A stretch of DNA of 64,000 nt from Mycobacterium sp. ITM-2016-00317. Its GTDB lineage: Bacteria; Actinomycetota; Actinomycetes; Mycobacteriales; Mycobacteriaceae. The DNA lies in the NCBI RefSeq assembly GCF_002968295.1, contig NZ_CP134399.1, positions 3,038,001 to 3,102,000 on the forward strand, given 5' to 3'. Below the pieces are notes generated by a model, which was given only the letters and a program-made list of their open reading frames with translations, was not told the origin of the DNA and made no database searches. Every line of letters starts with the position of its first letter. Within the stretch, counting starts at the first letter, position 1. Both the position numbers and the translations under genes were made by a program. Below, one piece after another: positions 40,017 to 49,516 of this stretch.

Positions 40017-40946
40017 TCAAGCGCTGACCAGCGGCTTCAACGCCTCACCCAGCGCGGAGATCTGCCCCGGTTGGTAACCGACCATCCCGGTGGGCAGGAA
40101 CACGATCACGCCGTCGATGCCCGCGTCGAGGACCTTGGCCTTGATCTGTTCGGCCACCTGGTCGGGGGTGCCGGCCACCATCCGCTGCCGGAAATCCTCG
40201 GGGATCATGTCGGCGGAGACGCCTTCGCCGACGACCGCCCCGACCAGCATGCTGGTTTCCAGCGTGGCCGGATCGCGGTCGATCTCCTCGCACCGTTGGC
40301 GGACGACCTCGACCTTCCTGGCGAGCTCGTCGAAGCCGGCGATCACGTTGAGGTGGTCGAAATGCCGCGCCGCGAGCGGGATCGTCTTCTTCTCGCCGCT
40401 GCCGCCGATCATCAGCGGAATGTGATCGCGGAAGCGGGGATTGGCCATCGCCTCCTCGGTGCGGTAGTAGCGCCCGGTGAACGTCGGGCGCTCGCCCGCG
40501 AGCATCGGGACGATGATCTGCAGCGACTCGCCGAGCTTGTCGAACCGCTCGGTGAACGTGCCGAACTCGAAGCCGAGCTGGTCGTGTTCGAGCTCGAACC
40601 AGCCGGTACCGATACCCAGCACGGCCCGGCCCTGGCTGATCACGTCCAGGGTGGTGATGTTCTTGGCCAACAGGGTCGGATTGCGGTAGGTGTTGCCGGT
40701 GACCAGTGTGCCCAACTGCACGTTCTCGGTCACCGTGGCCAGCGCGCCCAGCGCCGTGTAGGCCTCCAGCATCGGTTGGTCAGGGGTGCCGTTGCCGGGC
40801 AGTTGGTAGAAGTGGTCCATCAGGAACACCGAATCGAAGCCCGATGAGTCGGCCTCTTGAGCCTGGGCGATGACGGTGGGGAACAACTCGGGCACGCCGG
40901 TGCCGTACGAGAAGTTGTTGATCTGCAAGCCAAGTCGGATGGTCAT
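40017..40946 (-). CDS. LLM-class F420-dependent oxidoreductase (Rv1855c orthologue), 309 aa
   Basis: The luciferase-like TIM barrel begins MTIRLGLQINNFSYG and contains DSVFLMDHFYQLPG, LGTLVTGNTYRNPTLLAK and LGIGTGWFELEH, typical of mycobacterial F420-dependent enzymes. The substrate is unknown. The ATG at 40946 fits homologues. It is downstream of the SDR at 41042 and separated from it by a hairpin. Confidence 0.88.
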   Translation of the reverse strand: MTIRLGLQINNFSYGTGVPELFPTVIAQAQEADSSGFDSVFLMDHFYQLPGNGTPDQPMLEAYTALGALATVTENVQLGTLVTGNTYRNPTLLAKNITTLDVISQGRAVLGIGTGWFELEHDQLGFEFGTFTERFDKLGESLQIIVPMLAGERPTFTGRYYRTEEAMANPRFRDHIPLMIGGSGEKKTIPLAARHFDHLNVIAGFDELARKVEVVRQRCEEIDRDPATLETSMLVGAVVGEGVSADMIPEDFRQRMVAGTPDQVAEQIKAKVLDAGIDGVIVFLPTGMVGYQPGQISALGEALKPLVSA

Positions 40947-40980
40947 CAGCCTGACACTACGATTCCGCCTGCCCGGGCGG

Positions 40981-41020
40981 CGGCCGTTTCGCTCGCCGCG
41001 AAGCGCGGAATAAACGGCCG
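40981..41020 (-). terminator. Hairpin between SDR and F420 oxidoreductase genes
   Basis: CGGCCGTTT (40981-40989) pairs with AAACGGCCG (41012-41020), with further pairing inside (CGCT/AGCG). On the minus strand it lies 22 bases beyond the stop of the SDR gene. It is a probable terminator of that gene. Confidence 0.5.
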
Positions 41021-41041
41021 TCGAACCCGGTTCCCTCGGGC

Positions 41042-41713
41042 TCAGCCGAAGTTGGCGAGCGCGCCGTGGGTGACGTGCAGTGTCTGGCCGGTGATGTGGC
41101 GGGCCGATCCGGTGGTCAGGAACAGCGAGAGCCGGGAGATCTCGGACGCGACCGACGGGGGGGTGGCGCTCAGGCCGTCGTATCCGGGCTCCACGCCACG
41201 GCCCACGGCCACCGCGTTGACCGTGATGCCGCGGATGCCGAAGTGGTTGGCCAGGCCGGCGGTCCAGTCCGACACGGCCGCCTTGACCGCTGACGCAGCA
41301 CTGCCTTCGCGGGGGAAGTCGGGGATGACGGTGACGATGGAGCCGCCGGACCGCATGTGGTCGCCGAGCACCTGCACGGTCAGCATCGGGGCGACGACGC
41401 CGGCGTCGAACAGGCCGCGCCACTCCGTGGCGTGGTCGTCGAGGGTGTAGGTGCGGGGGTCGCCCGCCGTCCAGGTCGGCGCCGGCACATTGATGATCGT
41501 GTCGAGGTGAGCGGGGACGCGGCCGTGCAGCTCGGCGACCGAAGCCGGATCGGTGTTGTCGAAGACGAGCGCGTCGACGTCGAGCTCCTTGGCCAGAACC
41601 TCGAGCTCCTCACGGCGGCGACCGCCGATGAGCACGGTGTGGCCGGCTTCGCTGAAGTTCTCCGCGATCGTGCGTCCCAGATCTGTGTCGCATCCTGTGA
41701 TCAGCACGTCCAT
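41042..41713 (-). CDS. Short-chain dehydrogenase/reductase-like protein (Rv1856c orthologue), 223 aa
   Basis: The nucleotide-binding start is [14 protein letters not shown], an altered TGxxxxxG motif. The usual catalytic YxxxK is not evident: the region reads [13 protein letters not shown], where Tyr is replaced. It may therefore be an inactive or atypical SDR. The ATG at 41713 follows AGGAGG. The orthologue in M. tuberculosis lies in the same place. Function unknown. Confidence 0.82.
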   Translation of the reverse strand: MDVLITGCDTDLGRTIAENFSEAGHTVLIGGRRREELEVLAKELDVDALVFDNTDPASVAELHGRVPAHLDTIINVPAPTWTAGDPRTYTLDDHATEWRGLFDAGVVAPMLTVQVLGDHMRSGGSIVTVIPDFPREGSAASAVKAAVSDWTAGLANHFGIRGITVNAVAVGRGVEPGYDGLSATPPSVASEISRLSLFLTTGSARHITGQTLHVTHGALANFG

Positions 41714-42028
41714 CGGGCAGGCCTCCTGTTGTGTTCGACGCTGAACCCCAGCGAGCGCCGCCAATGTTACTGGACAGTAGCTAGATGGGAAAATGCGGCG
41801 CGCCGCGGGGTAACGCATCACTCACTGCCGACGATGAACAATGTGAGAGCAGCGCCCGATCACTCCGGGCCCCCGACACCACCCGCGCCACGCGCGGGTG
41901 GTGTTGCGTGTCAGCTAACTATTGAAACGCCGGGAACTGGCGTTATGCCGATACAGCAATATAACAATTCGGTACATTCTGCGCAGGTCGCACTTGCGTC
42001 ACGCGCGCAACACGGTAGTTTCTTCCCC
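41714..42028. other. Divergent intergenic region between SDR and apa
   Basis: No gene is visible. It holds a 12-base-pair hairpin at 41877-41903 and, after it, a relatively AT-rich stretch (about 41930-41990) that probably contains the apa promoter. The molybdate transporter genes found here in M. tuberculosis (modABC) are absent. Confidence 0.5.
41877..41903 (+). terminator. Perfect 12-bp hairpin between divergent genes
   Basis: CACCACCCGCGC (41877-41888) and GCGCGGGTGGTG (41892-41903) pair fully around a CAC loop and are followed by TTGCGTGT. A terminator makes little sense between divergent genes unless a small transcript ends here, or the hairpin acts in the apa leader. Confidence 0.45.
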
Positions 42029-43072
42029 ATGGATCAGCCGGACGTGCATCTTCAGCGCCGTAATGGGTTGCCGACGTCGTTGCGACGCTCGGCACTGACC
42101 GGCGCCACCGCGGCCGCGTTGGCCGCAGCCCTTGCCCTGCCCGGAGTGGCGTACGCCCAGCCGGCGCCGCCCGCCCCGTCGCCGGCCCCGGTAGCCGAGG
42201 CGCCGCAGGCGCCCGCCGATCCCAACGCCCCGGTCCCGCCCGCGCCGGTCGACCCGAACGCGCCGGTTCCGCCGGCGCCGCCCGCGCCTGCCGATCCCAA
42301 CCCCCCGGCACCCGCGCCCGCCGATCCGAACGCAGCACCGGCACCTGCCGACCCGAACGCTCCGGTTGACCCGAACGCCCCGCAGGCGCCCGCGCCGGAA
42401 CCCGGCCGCGTCGACAACGCCGCCGGCGGCTTCAGCTACGTGGTGCCGGCCGGCTGGGAGGTCTCCGATTCGACCCAGTTGTCGTACGGGCAGGCGCTGC
42501 TGACCAAGCTGCCGCCCGAGGGCGCCCCGGCCGACGCGCAGCCGCCCAACGACACCAGCGTGCTGCTCGGCCGGCTCGACCTGAAGCTGTTCGCCGGCGC
42601 GGAGAGCGACAACACCAAGGCCGCCCAGCGACTGGCCTCGGACATGGGTGAGTTCTTCATGCCGTTCCCGGGCACCCGGATCAACCAGCAGACCGTGCCG
42701 CTGGACGCCAACGGCATGACCGGCGTCGCGTCGTCCTACGAGGTCAAGTTCACCGACACCAACAAGCCCAACGGCCAGATCTGGGCCGGCGTCGTCGGTA
42801 CTCCGGTCGCCCCGGGCACGCCGCGCGGGCAGCGCACTCCGGAGCGCTGGTTCGTGGTGTGGCTCGGCACGGCGACCAACCCGATCCCGCAGAATGAGGC
42901 GATCACGCTGGCGAACTCGATTCGTCCCTTCACGCCTCCGCCGCCCCCGGTGGCCGATCCGAACGCGCCGTTGCCACCGGCGGATCCGAACGCGCCGCCG
43001 CCGCGTCCCGCGGTCGGTGTGCCCGTTCCGGTCGACCCGAACACGGCCCCCGGGATGCTGCCGCCCGCCTGA
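42029..43072 (+). CDS. apa: Alanine-proline-rich secreted antigen Apa (MPT32), 347 aa
   Basis: A signal peptide (1 to about 43, ending GVAYA) is followed by a Pro/Ala/Asp/Asn-rich segment with repeated DPNAP units (about 44-128). The folded fibronectin-attachment domain has [35 protein letters not shown] and [18 protein letters not shown] (about 135-300). A second Pro-rich tail closes the protein. Apa is a secreted mannosylated adhesin in M. tuberculosis. In this protein the N-terminal Pro-rich segment has no threonine, so the known acceptor sites there are missing. The ATG at 42029 ([13 protein letters not shown]) aligns with the Rv1860 start. Confidence 0.93.
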   Translation: MDQPDVHLQRRNGLPTSLRRSALTGATAAALAAALALPGVAYAQPAPPAPSPAPVAEAPQAPADPNAPVPPAPVDPNAPVPPAPPAPADPNPPAPAPADPNAAPAPADPNAPVDPNAPQAPAPEPGRVDNAAGGFSYVVPAGWEVSDSTQLSYGQALLTKLPPEGAPADAQPPNDTSVLLGRLDLKLFAGAESDNTKAAQRLASDMGEFFMPFPGTRINQQTVPLDANGMTGVASSYEVKFTDTNKPNGQIWAGVVGTPVAPGTPRGQRTPERWFVVWLGTATNPIPQNEAITLANSIRPFTPPPPPVADPNAPLPPADPNAPPPRPAVGVPVPVDPNTAPGMLPPA

Positions 43073-43183
43073 TCGTGTCCGTTCGCTGCCTGTTTCCACT
43101 GCCGTTTCGTTACCCGGCGTAGGTATACCTGGGCTTGACCCGGTCGCGTTCGCTCCGGGTCGGCGACAGAACAGGAGTACCTG

Positions 43184-43489
43184 ATGGACGTCGTGGCAGC
43201 TACCGAGTTTCTCGCCCGTTCGACCACGCTGACCAGCGTGGGCTGGATCGGCTACATCATCATCGGGGCGCTCGCGGGATGGATCGCCGGCAAGATCATC
43301 AAGGGGTCCGGCTCGGGCCTGCTGATGAACATCGTGATCGGCATCGTCGGTGCCCTCATCGGCGGCTTCCTGCTGAGCTTCTTCGTCGACACCGCAGGCG
43401 GCGGCTGGTGGTTCACGCTGTTCACCGCCATCCTCGGTGCGGTGATCCTGCTGTGGATCGTCGGGAAGGTCACCAAGTCGCGCGTCTGA
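43184..43489 (+). CDS. GlsB/YeaQ/YmgE-family small membrane protein (Rv1861 orthologue), 101 aa
   Basis: Three hydrophobic segments (about 20-40, 48-68 and 75-95) with the family words [20 protein letters not shown] and [11 protein letters not shown] identify the transglycosylase-associated protein family. These are small stress-linked membrane proteins of uncertain role. CAGGAG upstream supports the ATG. It sits between apa and adhA as in M. tuberculosis. Confidence 0.88.
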   Translation: MDVVAATEFLARSTTLTSVGWIGYIIIGALAGWIAGKIIKGSGSGLLMNIVIGIVGALIGGFLLSFFVDTAGGGWWFTLFTAILGAVILLWIVGKVTKSRV

Positions 43490-43517
43490 CCGCGTCCGTC
43501 CGTGGCATCGTGAAACG

Positions 43518-44537
43518 ATGACCGCGCCCAGGATGCGCGCCTGGCAGGTGCGAAAGCCCGGGCCGATGGCCGCCCGGCCGCTGGTCCGGGCCGTGGTGCC
43601 GGTACCCGAGCCCGGTCCCGGCGAGCTGCTGGTCGCGGTCCGGGCCTGCGGGGTGTGCCGCACCGATCTGCACGTGACCGAGGGCGACCTGCCGGTGCAC
43701 CGGCCGTCGGTGATCCCCGGCCACGAGGTGGTCGGGGAGGTCGTTCGGATCGGGGAGGGTGCGGGAACGCGGTTCTCCGTCGGCGACCTCGTCGGCATCG
43801 CCTGGCTGCGCCACACGTGCGGCGAATGCCGCTACTGCCTGCGCGGTCACGAGAATCTGTGCCCGCGGTCCCGGTACACCGGGTGGGACGCCGACGGCGG
43901 CTACGCCGAGTTCACGACCGTGCCGGAGGCCTTCGCACTGCGGCTGCCCGGCGGTTACTCCGACATCGAACTGGCCCCGCTGCTGTGCGCCGGCATCATC
44001 GGCTACCGCGCGCTGGCGCGCGCCGATCTCCCGCCGGGCGGCCGGCTGGGCATCTACGGGTTCGGTGGCAGCGCCCACCTGACCGCGCAGGTGGCGCTCG
44101 CGCGCGGAGCTGAACTGCATGTGATGACGCGGGGGCAGCGGGCCAGGGATCTGGCGCTGGCCCTCGGCGCGGCCTCGGTGCAAGGCGCCGCCGACCCGCC
44201 GCCGGTTCCGCTGGACTCGGCGATCCTGTTCGCCCCGGTCGGCGAGCTGGTGCTGCCGGCGATGGCCGCGCTGGACCGCGGCGGCACGTTGTCGATCGCC
44301 GGGATCCACCTCACCGACATCCCGGTGCTGAACTACCAGCGCCACCTCTTCCAGGAACGGCAGATGCGCTCGGTGACGTCGAACACCCGCACCGACGCCC
44401 AGGAGTTCCTGGACTTCGCCGCCGAACACCGGCTCGAGGTGTCGAACCCGCAGTACCCGCTCGACCGGGCCGACGAGGCACTCGGCGATCTCAGCGCCGG
44501 GCGGATCGCCGGCGCGGCGGTGCTGCTGGTCGGGTAG
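43518..44537 (+). CDS. adhA: Zinc-dependent alcohol dehydrogenase, 339 aa
   Basis: This is a medium-chain dehydrogenase. Catalytic zinc ligands lie in [10 protein letters not shown] and GHEVVGEV, and the structural zinc site in [15 protein letters not shown]. The cofactor-binding segment reads IYGFGGSAH, with the usual GxGxxG altered to GFGGSA. The sequence is of the mycobacterial Rv1862 type, which acts on alcohols of unknown identity. It begins 28 bases after the small membrane protein gene. Confidence 0.9.
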   Translation: MTAPRMRAWQVRKPGPMAARPLVRAVVPVPEPGPGELLVAVRACGVCRTDLHVTEGDLPVHRPSVIPGHEVVGEVVRIGEGAGTRFSVGDLVGIAWLRHTCGECRYCLRGHENLCPRSRYTGWDADGGYAEFTTVPEAFALRLPGGYSDIELAPLLCAGIIGYRALARADLPPGGRLGIYGFGGSAHLTAQVALARGAELHVMTRGQRARDLALALGAASVQGAADPPPVPLDSAILFAPVGELVLPAMAALDRGGTLSIAGIHLTDIPVLNYQRHLFQERQMRSVTSNTRTDAQEFLDFAAEHRLEVSNPQYPLDRADEALGDLSAGRIAGAAVLLVG

Positions 44538-44540
44538 TCG

Positions 44541-45302
44541 TCAGGACAGGTGCCACACCAGCGCGGCCGCGAGCGCGCCCAGCCCGTTGAGCGACCAGTG
44601 CAGCGCGATCGGTGCGATCAGGCTGCCGCTGCGGCGCCGCAGCCAGGAGAACACGAAGCCCGCCGCGGCGGTGGCCACGACCGCGCCGACCACGCCGACG
44701 ACCATGCCGAAGACGCCGCCGCCGAGGATCCGGGTGAAACCCACGTTGCTCGCCGTCAGGCCCATCGAGGTGGCGATGTGCCACAACCCGAACAGCAGGG
44801 ACCCGGCCGCGGCGACGCCGCGCCACCCCCAGGCCCGGTCGAGCGCGCCGTGCAGCACGCCCCGGAAGGCCAGTTCCTCGGGGATCACGGTCTGCAGCGG
44901 AATGATGATCATCGACGCGATCAGCGCACCCGAGAGTGTCGCGTAGTTGTTGTTCAGGAACAGCGGCCTCGTCCAGGGCAGCAGCGCGCCGATCGCGATG
45001 ACCGCGCCGACCAGGCCGACTGCGCCGAGCGCGTATCCGGCACCGGACTTCCAGTGCTCACGGCCCAGCCCGAGTTCGCTCCAGCCCAGTCCGCGGGAGC
45101 GGACCACCAGCACCAGGCCGACCGCTGCGGCAGGCACGACGACGACGTTGGCCCACGGGGTCGTGAAATGCGCGAGCAGGTTCGACAGCGCGAGGACGAC
45201 CACGACGACCGCGATGTCGACATAGACCCGGAAATGGTGGAGCGCGGCGAGCTGGGCCACCACGGGGTGGGGCTCTATCGGGGCGGCGACGGCATCTGAC
45301 AT
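44541..45302 (-). CDS. CPBP-family intramembrane metalloprotease (Rv1863c orthologue), 253 aa
   Basis: There are about seven hydrophobic segments. The family motifs are PEELAFRGVLHG (EExxxR) near residue 140 and LLFGLWHIATS (FxxxH) near residue 170, with a further conserved Asn/His helix at the end (ALHWSLNGLGAL). CPBP/Abi proteases process membrane or prenylated proteins, but mycobacterial substrates are unknown. The gene starts 19 bases after the phosphoketolase stop and may be cotranscribed with it. Confidence 0.85.
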   Translation of the reverse strand: MSDAVAAPIEPHPVVAQLAALHHFRVYVDIAVVVVVLALSNLLAHFTTPWANVVVVPAAAVGLVLVVRSRGLGWSELGLGREHWKSGAGYALGAVGLVGAVIAIGALLPWTRPLFLNNNYATLSGALIASMIIIPLQTVIPEELAFRGVLHGALDRAWGWRGVAAAGSLLFGLWHIATSMGLTASNVGFTRILGGGVFGMVVGVVGAVVATAAAGFVFSWLRRRSGSLIAPIALHWSLNGLGALAAALVWHLS

Positions 45303-45321
45303 AACCGCCCCAGAATACCGG

Positions 45322-47841
45322 TCATTCGTTGTCGCCCCCGGTGGACGAGGTGGCGTCGGCGCCCGCCGTACCGAACCCGGACTCCCGCGCCGCGGGCCAC
45401 ACCCAGTCCTTGACCTCGGGGATGTCGTCGCCGTGCGCGCGGGTGTACTCCCGCGCGGCGAGGCGCTTGTCGGCCATCTGCTGACGCAGCGGGGCGCACC
45501 GCGAACCCAGCGACGGCACCCGATCGATCACGTCCATCACCAGGTGATAGCGGTCGAGGTCGTTGAGCATCACCATGTCGAACGGCGTCGTCGTGGTGCC
45601 TTCCTCCTTGTATCCGCGCACGTGCAGGTTCGCGTGCCCGGTGCGGCGGTAGGTCAGGCGGTGGATCAGCCACGGATATCCGTGGTAGGCGAAGACGATC
45701 GGCCGGTGGGTGGTGAAGATCATGTCGAAGTCACGGTCGGTCAGCCCGTGCGGGTGCTCGGTCGAGTCCTGCAGCCGCATCAGGTCCACGACGTTGACGA
45801 AGCGGACCTTCAGATCCGGCAGATGCTGGCGCAGGATGTCGGCCGCGGCCAGCGCCTCCAGCGTGGGCACGTCACCGGCCGAGGCGAGGACCACGTCGGG
45901 GTCGGTGCCCAGCACCTCCGAACCGGCCCACTCCCAGATACCGACACCGCGGGTGCAATGCGCGACCGCCTCCTCCATGGTCAGGAATTGCGGGGACGGC
46001 TGTTTGCCCGACACGACGACGTTGACGTACTGGCGTGACCGCAGGCAGTGGTCGTAGGTGGACAGCAGCGTGTTGGCGTCCGGCGGCAGGTAGACGCGCA
46101 CCACCTTGGCGCTCTTGTTCACGACGTGGTCGATGAAGCCCGGGTCCTGGTGGGAGAACCCGTTGTGGTCCTGACGCCACACGTGGCTGGACAGCAGGTA
46201 GTTCAGGCTCGCGATCGGCCGCCGCCACGGGATCTCGTCGGTGACCTTGAGCCATTTGGCGTGCTGGTTGAACATCGAGTCGATGATGTGGATGAACGCC
46301 TCGTAGCAGTTGAACAGGCCGTGCCTGCCGGTCAGCAGGTAGCCCTCGAGCCAGCCCTGGCACTGGTGCTCGGAGAGCATCTCGACCACCCGTCCGACCC
46401 GGGCGAGGTGCTCGTCGACCTCGGGACCGAAGAACTCGGCGTCCCACTGTTTGTCGGTGGCGTCGTAGACGGCCTGGAGCCGGTTCGACGCGGTCTCGTC
46501 GGGGCCGAAGATGCGGAAGTTGTGCGGGTTGAGCCTGATCACGTCGGTCAGCCAGTGCCCGAGCACCCGGGTGGCCTCGGCGATGGTGCCGCCGGGCGCG
46601 GGCACGTCGACGGCGTAGTCGCGGAAGTCCGGCAGCCGGAGGTCCTTGAGCAGCAGCCCGCCGTTGGCGTGCGGGTTGTCGCTCATCCGCAGCTGGCCGG
46701 CCGGGGCCAGCGACGCGATGTCGGGCAACAGTTTCCCGTCGCCGTCGAACAGCTCGTCGGCACGGTAGGAGGCCAGCCAGTCGGCCAGCACACGAAGGTG
46801 GTCGGCAGTGTCGCGGGCGTTGGCCAGCGGCACCTGGTGCGCCCGCCACGAACCCGTGGTCTTCTTGCCGTCGATGTAGGCCGGACCGGTCCAGCCCTTC
46901 GGGGTGCGGAAGATGATCATCGGCCAGCGCGGCCGCGACCCGTCGTCCGTGGCCCCGGCTTTGATCTCGGCGATCTCGTCGAGCGCGTCGTCGAGCAGCG
47001 TCGCGAACCGACGGTGCGCGTCGGCATGGTCCCCGTCGGCACCCCCATCGGCGTCGTCGGGGACCTCGAAGAAGTACGGGTGATAGCCGTAGCCGGTCAT
47101 CAGGCTGCGCAGTTCCTCGGTGGGGATGCGCGCCAGCACCGTCGGGTTGGCGATCTTGTAGCCGTTGAGGTGCAGGATCGGCAACACCACGCCGTCCTGG
47201 GCGGCGTTGATCAGCTTGTTGGAGTGCCAGCTGGTCGCCAGCGGTCCCGTCTCGGCCTCCCCGTCGCCGACCACCGCGGCCACCAGTAGATCAGGATTGT
47301 CGAAGGCCGCACCGTAGGCGTGGGACAGCGCGTAGCCGAGTTCGCCACCCTCGTGGATCGACCCGGGGGTCTCGGGGGCCACGTGCGACGGGATGCCGCC
47401 GGGGAACGAGAACTGGCGGAACAGCCTGCGCAGGCCCTCGTCGTCCTGGGTGATGTCGGGGTAGATCTCGCTGTAGGTGCCGTCGAGGTAGGCGTTGGCC
47501 ACGAGGCCCGGTCCGCCGTGGCCGGGGCCGGTTACATAGATGGTGGGCTGGCCACGCTCCTTGATGGCCCGGTTGAGGTGGGCGTAGAGGAAGTTCAGTC
47601 CCGGTGTGGTGCCCCAGTGGCCGAGCAGTCGCGGTTTGACGTCGTCGCGGGTCAGCGGTGTGCGCAGCAGTGGGTTGGCGAGCAGGTAGATCTGACCGAC
47701 CGACAGATAGTTCGCCGCGCGCCACCACCTGTCGATCTGGTCGATCTGCGCGGCGTCGAGAGGGCGACGTTCCACGATTTTCCACGCGTCGGTCTTCCGC
47801 GCGGCGGCCGAACTGTCCTGGGTCGTCGTCGTGGTCGTCAT
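45322..47841 (-). CDS. xfp: Phosphoketolase (xylulose-5-P/fructose-6-P), 839 aa
   Basis: This thiamine-diphosphate enzyme cleaves xylulose 5-phosphate or fructose 6-phosphate to acetyl phosphate plus an aldose phosphate. Visible blocks include RPLLG-like [53 protein letters not shown] and [17 protein letters not shown]. Its length is typical of the family. The ATG at 47841 follows GGATGGAGAG. No acetate kinase or phosphotransacetylase gene is adjacent. M. tuberculosis lacks the gene at this position. Confidence 0.93.
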   Translation of the reverse strand: MTTTTTTQDSSAAARKTDAWKIVERRPLDAAQIDQIDRWWRAANYLSVGQIYLLANPLLRTPLTRDDVKPRLLGHWGTTPGLNFLYAHLNRAIKERGQPTIYVTGPGHGGPGLVANAYLDGTYSEIYPDITQDDEGLRRLFRQFSFPGGIPSHVAPETPGSIHEGGELGYALSHAYGAAFDNPDLLVAAVVGDGEAETGPLATSWHSNKLINAAQDGVVLPILHLNGYKIANPTVLARIPTEELRSLMTGYGYHPYFFEVPDDADGGADGDHADAHRRFATLLDDALDEIAEIKAGATDDGSRPRWPMIIFRTPKGWTGPAYIDGKKTTGSWRAHQVPLANARDTADHLRVLADWLASYRADELFDGDGKLLPDIASLAPAGQLRMSDNPHANGGLLLKDLRLPDFRDYAVDVPAPGGTIAEATRVLGHWLTDVIRLNPHNFRIFGPDETASNRLQAVYDATDKQWDAEFFGPEVDEHLARVGRVVEMLSEHQCQGWLEGYLLTGRHGLFNCYEAFIHIIDSMFNQHAKWLKVTDEIPWRRPIASLNYLLSSHVWRQDHNGFSHQDPGFIDHVVNKSAKVVRVYLPPDANTLLSTYDHCLRSRQYVNVVVSGKQPSPQFLTMEEAVAHCTRGVGIWEWAGSEVLGTDPDVVLASAGDVPTLEALAAADILRQHLPDLKVRFVNVVDLMRLQDSTEHPHGLTDRDFDMIFTTHRPIVFAYHGYPWLIHRLTYRRTGHANLHVRGYKEEGTTTTPFDMVMLNDLDRYHLVMDVIDRVPSLGSRCAPLRQQMADKRLAAREYTRAHGDDIPEVKDWVWPAARESGFGTAGADATSSTGGDNE

Positions 47842-47977
47842 CTCTCCATCCAACTCAGCATCGGGGTGCAGTCAACCCGTACCCGATGGCCTGGGCGTTA
47901 ATCTTTCTGCCGGCACCGCGCGTGCCGACCCCGGCGTCTCGACGACTCCGCCCCACAGCGAAAGGCAGCCCGCTCTG

Positions 47978-49448
47978 ATGCCCATCGATCCCAGGACGCC
48001 GGTTCTCGTCGGCTACGGTCAGGTCAACCAGCACCAGGAGGACCCCGCCGTCGAACCGGTCGACCTGATGGCGGCGGCGGCCCGCGAGGCGGCCGATGCC
48101 CGCGTGCTCGAGGCGGTCGACGCGATCCGCATCGTGAACCTGCTGTCGTGGCGCTACCGCGATCCCGGACTGCTTCTGGCGCAACGGATCCGGGCCGACA
48201 AGGCCGCGACCCGCTACACCGGCATCGGCGGCAACGTGCCGCAGACCCTGGTCAACCTGGCCTGCCTGGACATCCAGCAGGGCCGCGCCGACGTGGTGCT
48301 GATCGCCGGTGCGGAGACGTGGCGCACCCGCACGAAGCTGCGCGCGGCGGGCCGCAGGCCGGAGTGGACCAGACAGGACGAGTCGGTGCCCGCTCCTCCG
48401 GGCGCCGACGAGAACGTGCCGATGGCCGGGCCGTCGGACGAGCGGATCAACCTCGACCGACCGGCCTACGTGTATCCGATGTTCGAACAGGCGGTGCGCA
48501 TCGCCGCCGGCGAATCACCCGACGAACACCGCAGGCGCATCGGCGGGTTGTGGGCCGAGTTCTCGGCGGTGGCGGCGGGCAACCCGCACGCCTGGAGTCG
48601 GGAGGCGCTGACCGCCGAACGGATCTGGCAGCCGTCGCCGAAGAACCGGATGGTCAGCTGGCCCTACACCAAGCTGATGAACTCCAACAACATGGTCGAC
48701 CAGGGCGCGGTGTTGATCCTGACCTCGGCGGAGAAGGCGCGCGAGCTGCAGATCCCCACGGAGCGTTGGGTCTTCCCGTACGCAGGCGCCGACTCGCACG
48801 ACACGTACGCGATCGCCGAGCGGGCCGAGTTCCATGCCTCCCCGGCCATCCGCATCGCGGCGCGCGCTGGAACTGGCAGGCGCCGGGGTGGACGACATCG
48901 ACCTGATCGACGTGTACTCGTGCTTCCCGTCGGCAGTGCAGGTCGCGGCCCGGGAGCTCGGGCTGCCGGTCGGGGACCCGGCGCGGCCGCTGACCGTCAC
49001 CGGCGGGCTGACGTTCGCGGGCGGACCGTGGAACAACTACGTCACCCACTCGATCGCGACGATGGCCGAGCTGCTGGTCGCCGAGCCCGGCCGCCGCGGC
49101 CTGATCACCGCCAACGGCGGCTACCTCACCAAGCACAGTTTCGGCGTGTACGGCACCGAACCCCCGACGCACGGATTCCGTTGGGAGGACGTGCAATCGG
49201 AGGTGGACCGGGAGCCGACCCGCACCGCCGCGGTGGAGTGGACCGGGGTGGGCACCGTGGAGTCCTGGACCACCCCGGTGGACCGCGACGGCGCGCCGGA
49301 GAAGGCGTTCCTGGCCGTCCGGACCCCGGAGGACGCCCGCGCGCTCGCGGTGATCACCGACCCCGAGGGCGCCGCGGTGACCGTGACCGAGGACATCGCC
49401 GGCGCCGCGGTGCGGGTGCACCCCGACGGCACCGCGTCGCTGGAGTAG
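47978..49448 (+). pseudogene. Thiolase-superfamily acetyl-CoA acetyltransferase-like gene (Rv1867-like), frameshifted
   Basis: The first frame encodes MPIDPRTPVLVGYGQVNQHQ through NLACLDIQQGRADVVLIAGAE to YAIAERAEFHASPAIRIAA. The protein then continues one frame over as LELAGAGVDDIDLIDVYSCF to the natural end TASLE. One extra base in the GCGGCGCGCGC run near 48857-48868 accounts for it. Full length would be about 489 residues. It is a thiolase-like lipid-metabolism protein lacking an obvious typical N-terminal Cys signature in the region seen. It may be a true disruption or a sequencing error, since both halves are otherwise intact. Confidence 0.75.
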
Positions 49449-49516
49449 CAGCCGGTAACGCGGCCGTCACGTGAGCGGCATGTCGCGGTAGTCGCGACGA
49501 CCTACGTTGCTCTCCC

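Noticed and set aside
42200..42410. CRISPR-like or mobile repeat in apa
   Set aside because: The repetition is codon-level DPNAP repetition within a coding sequence, with no spacers.
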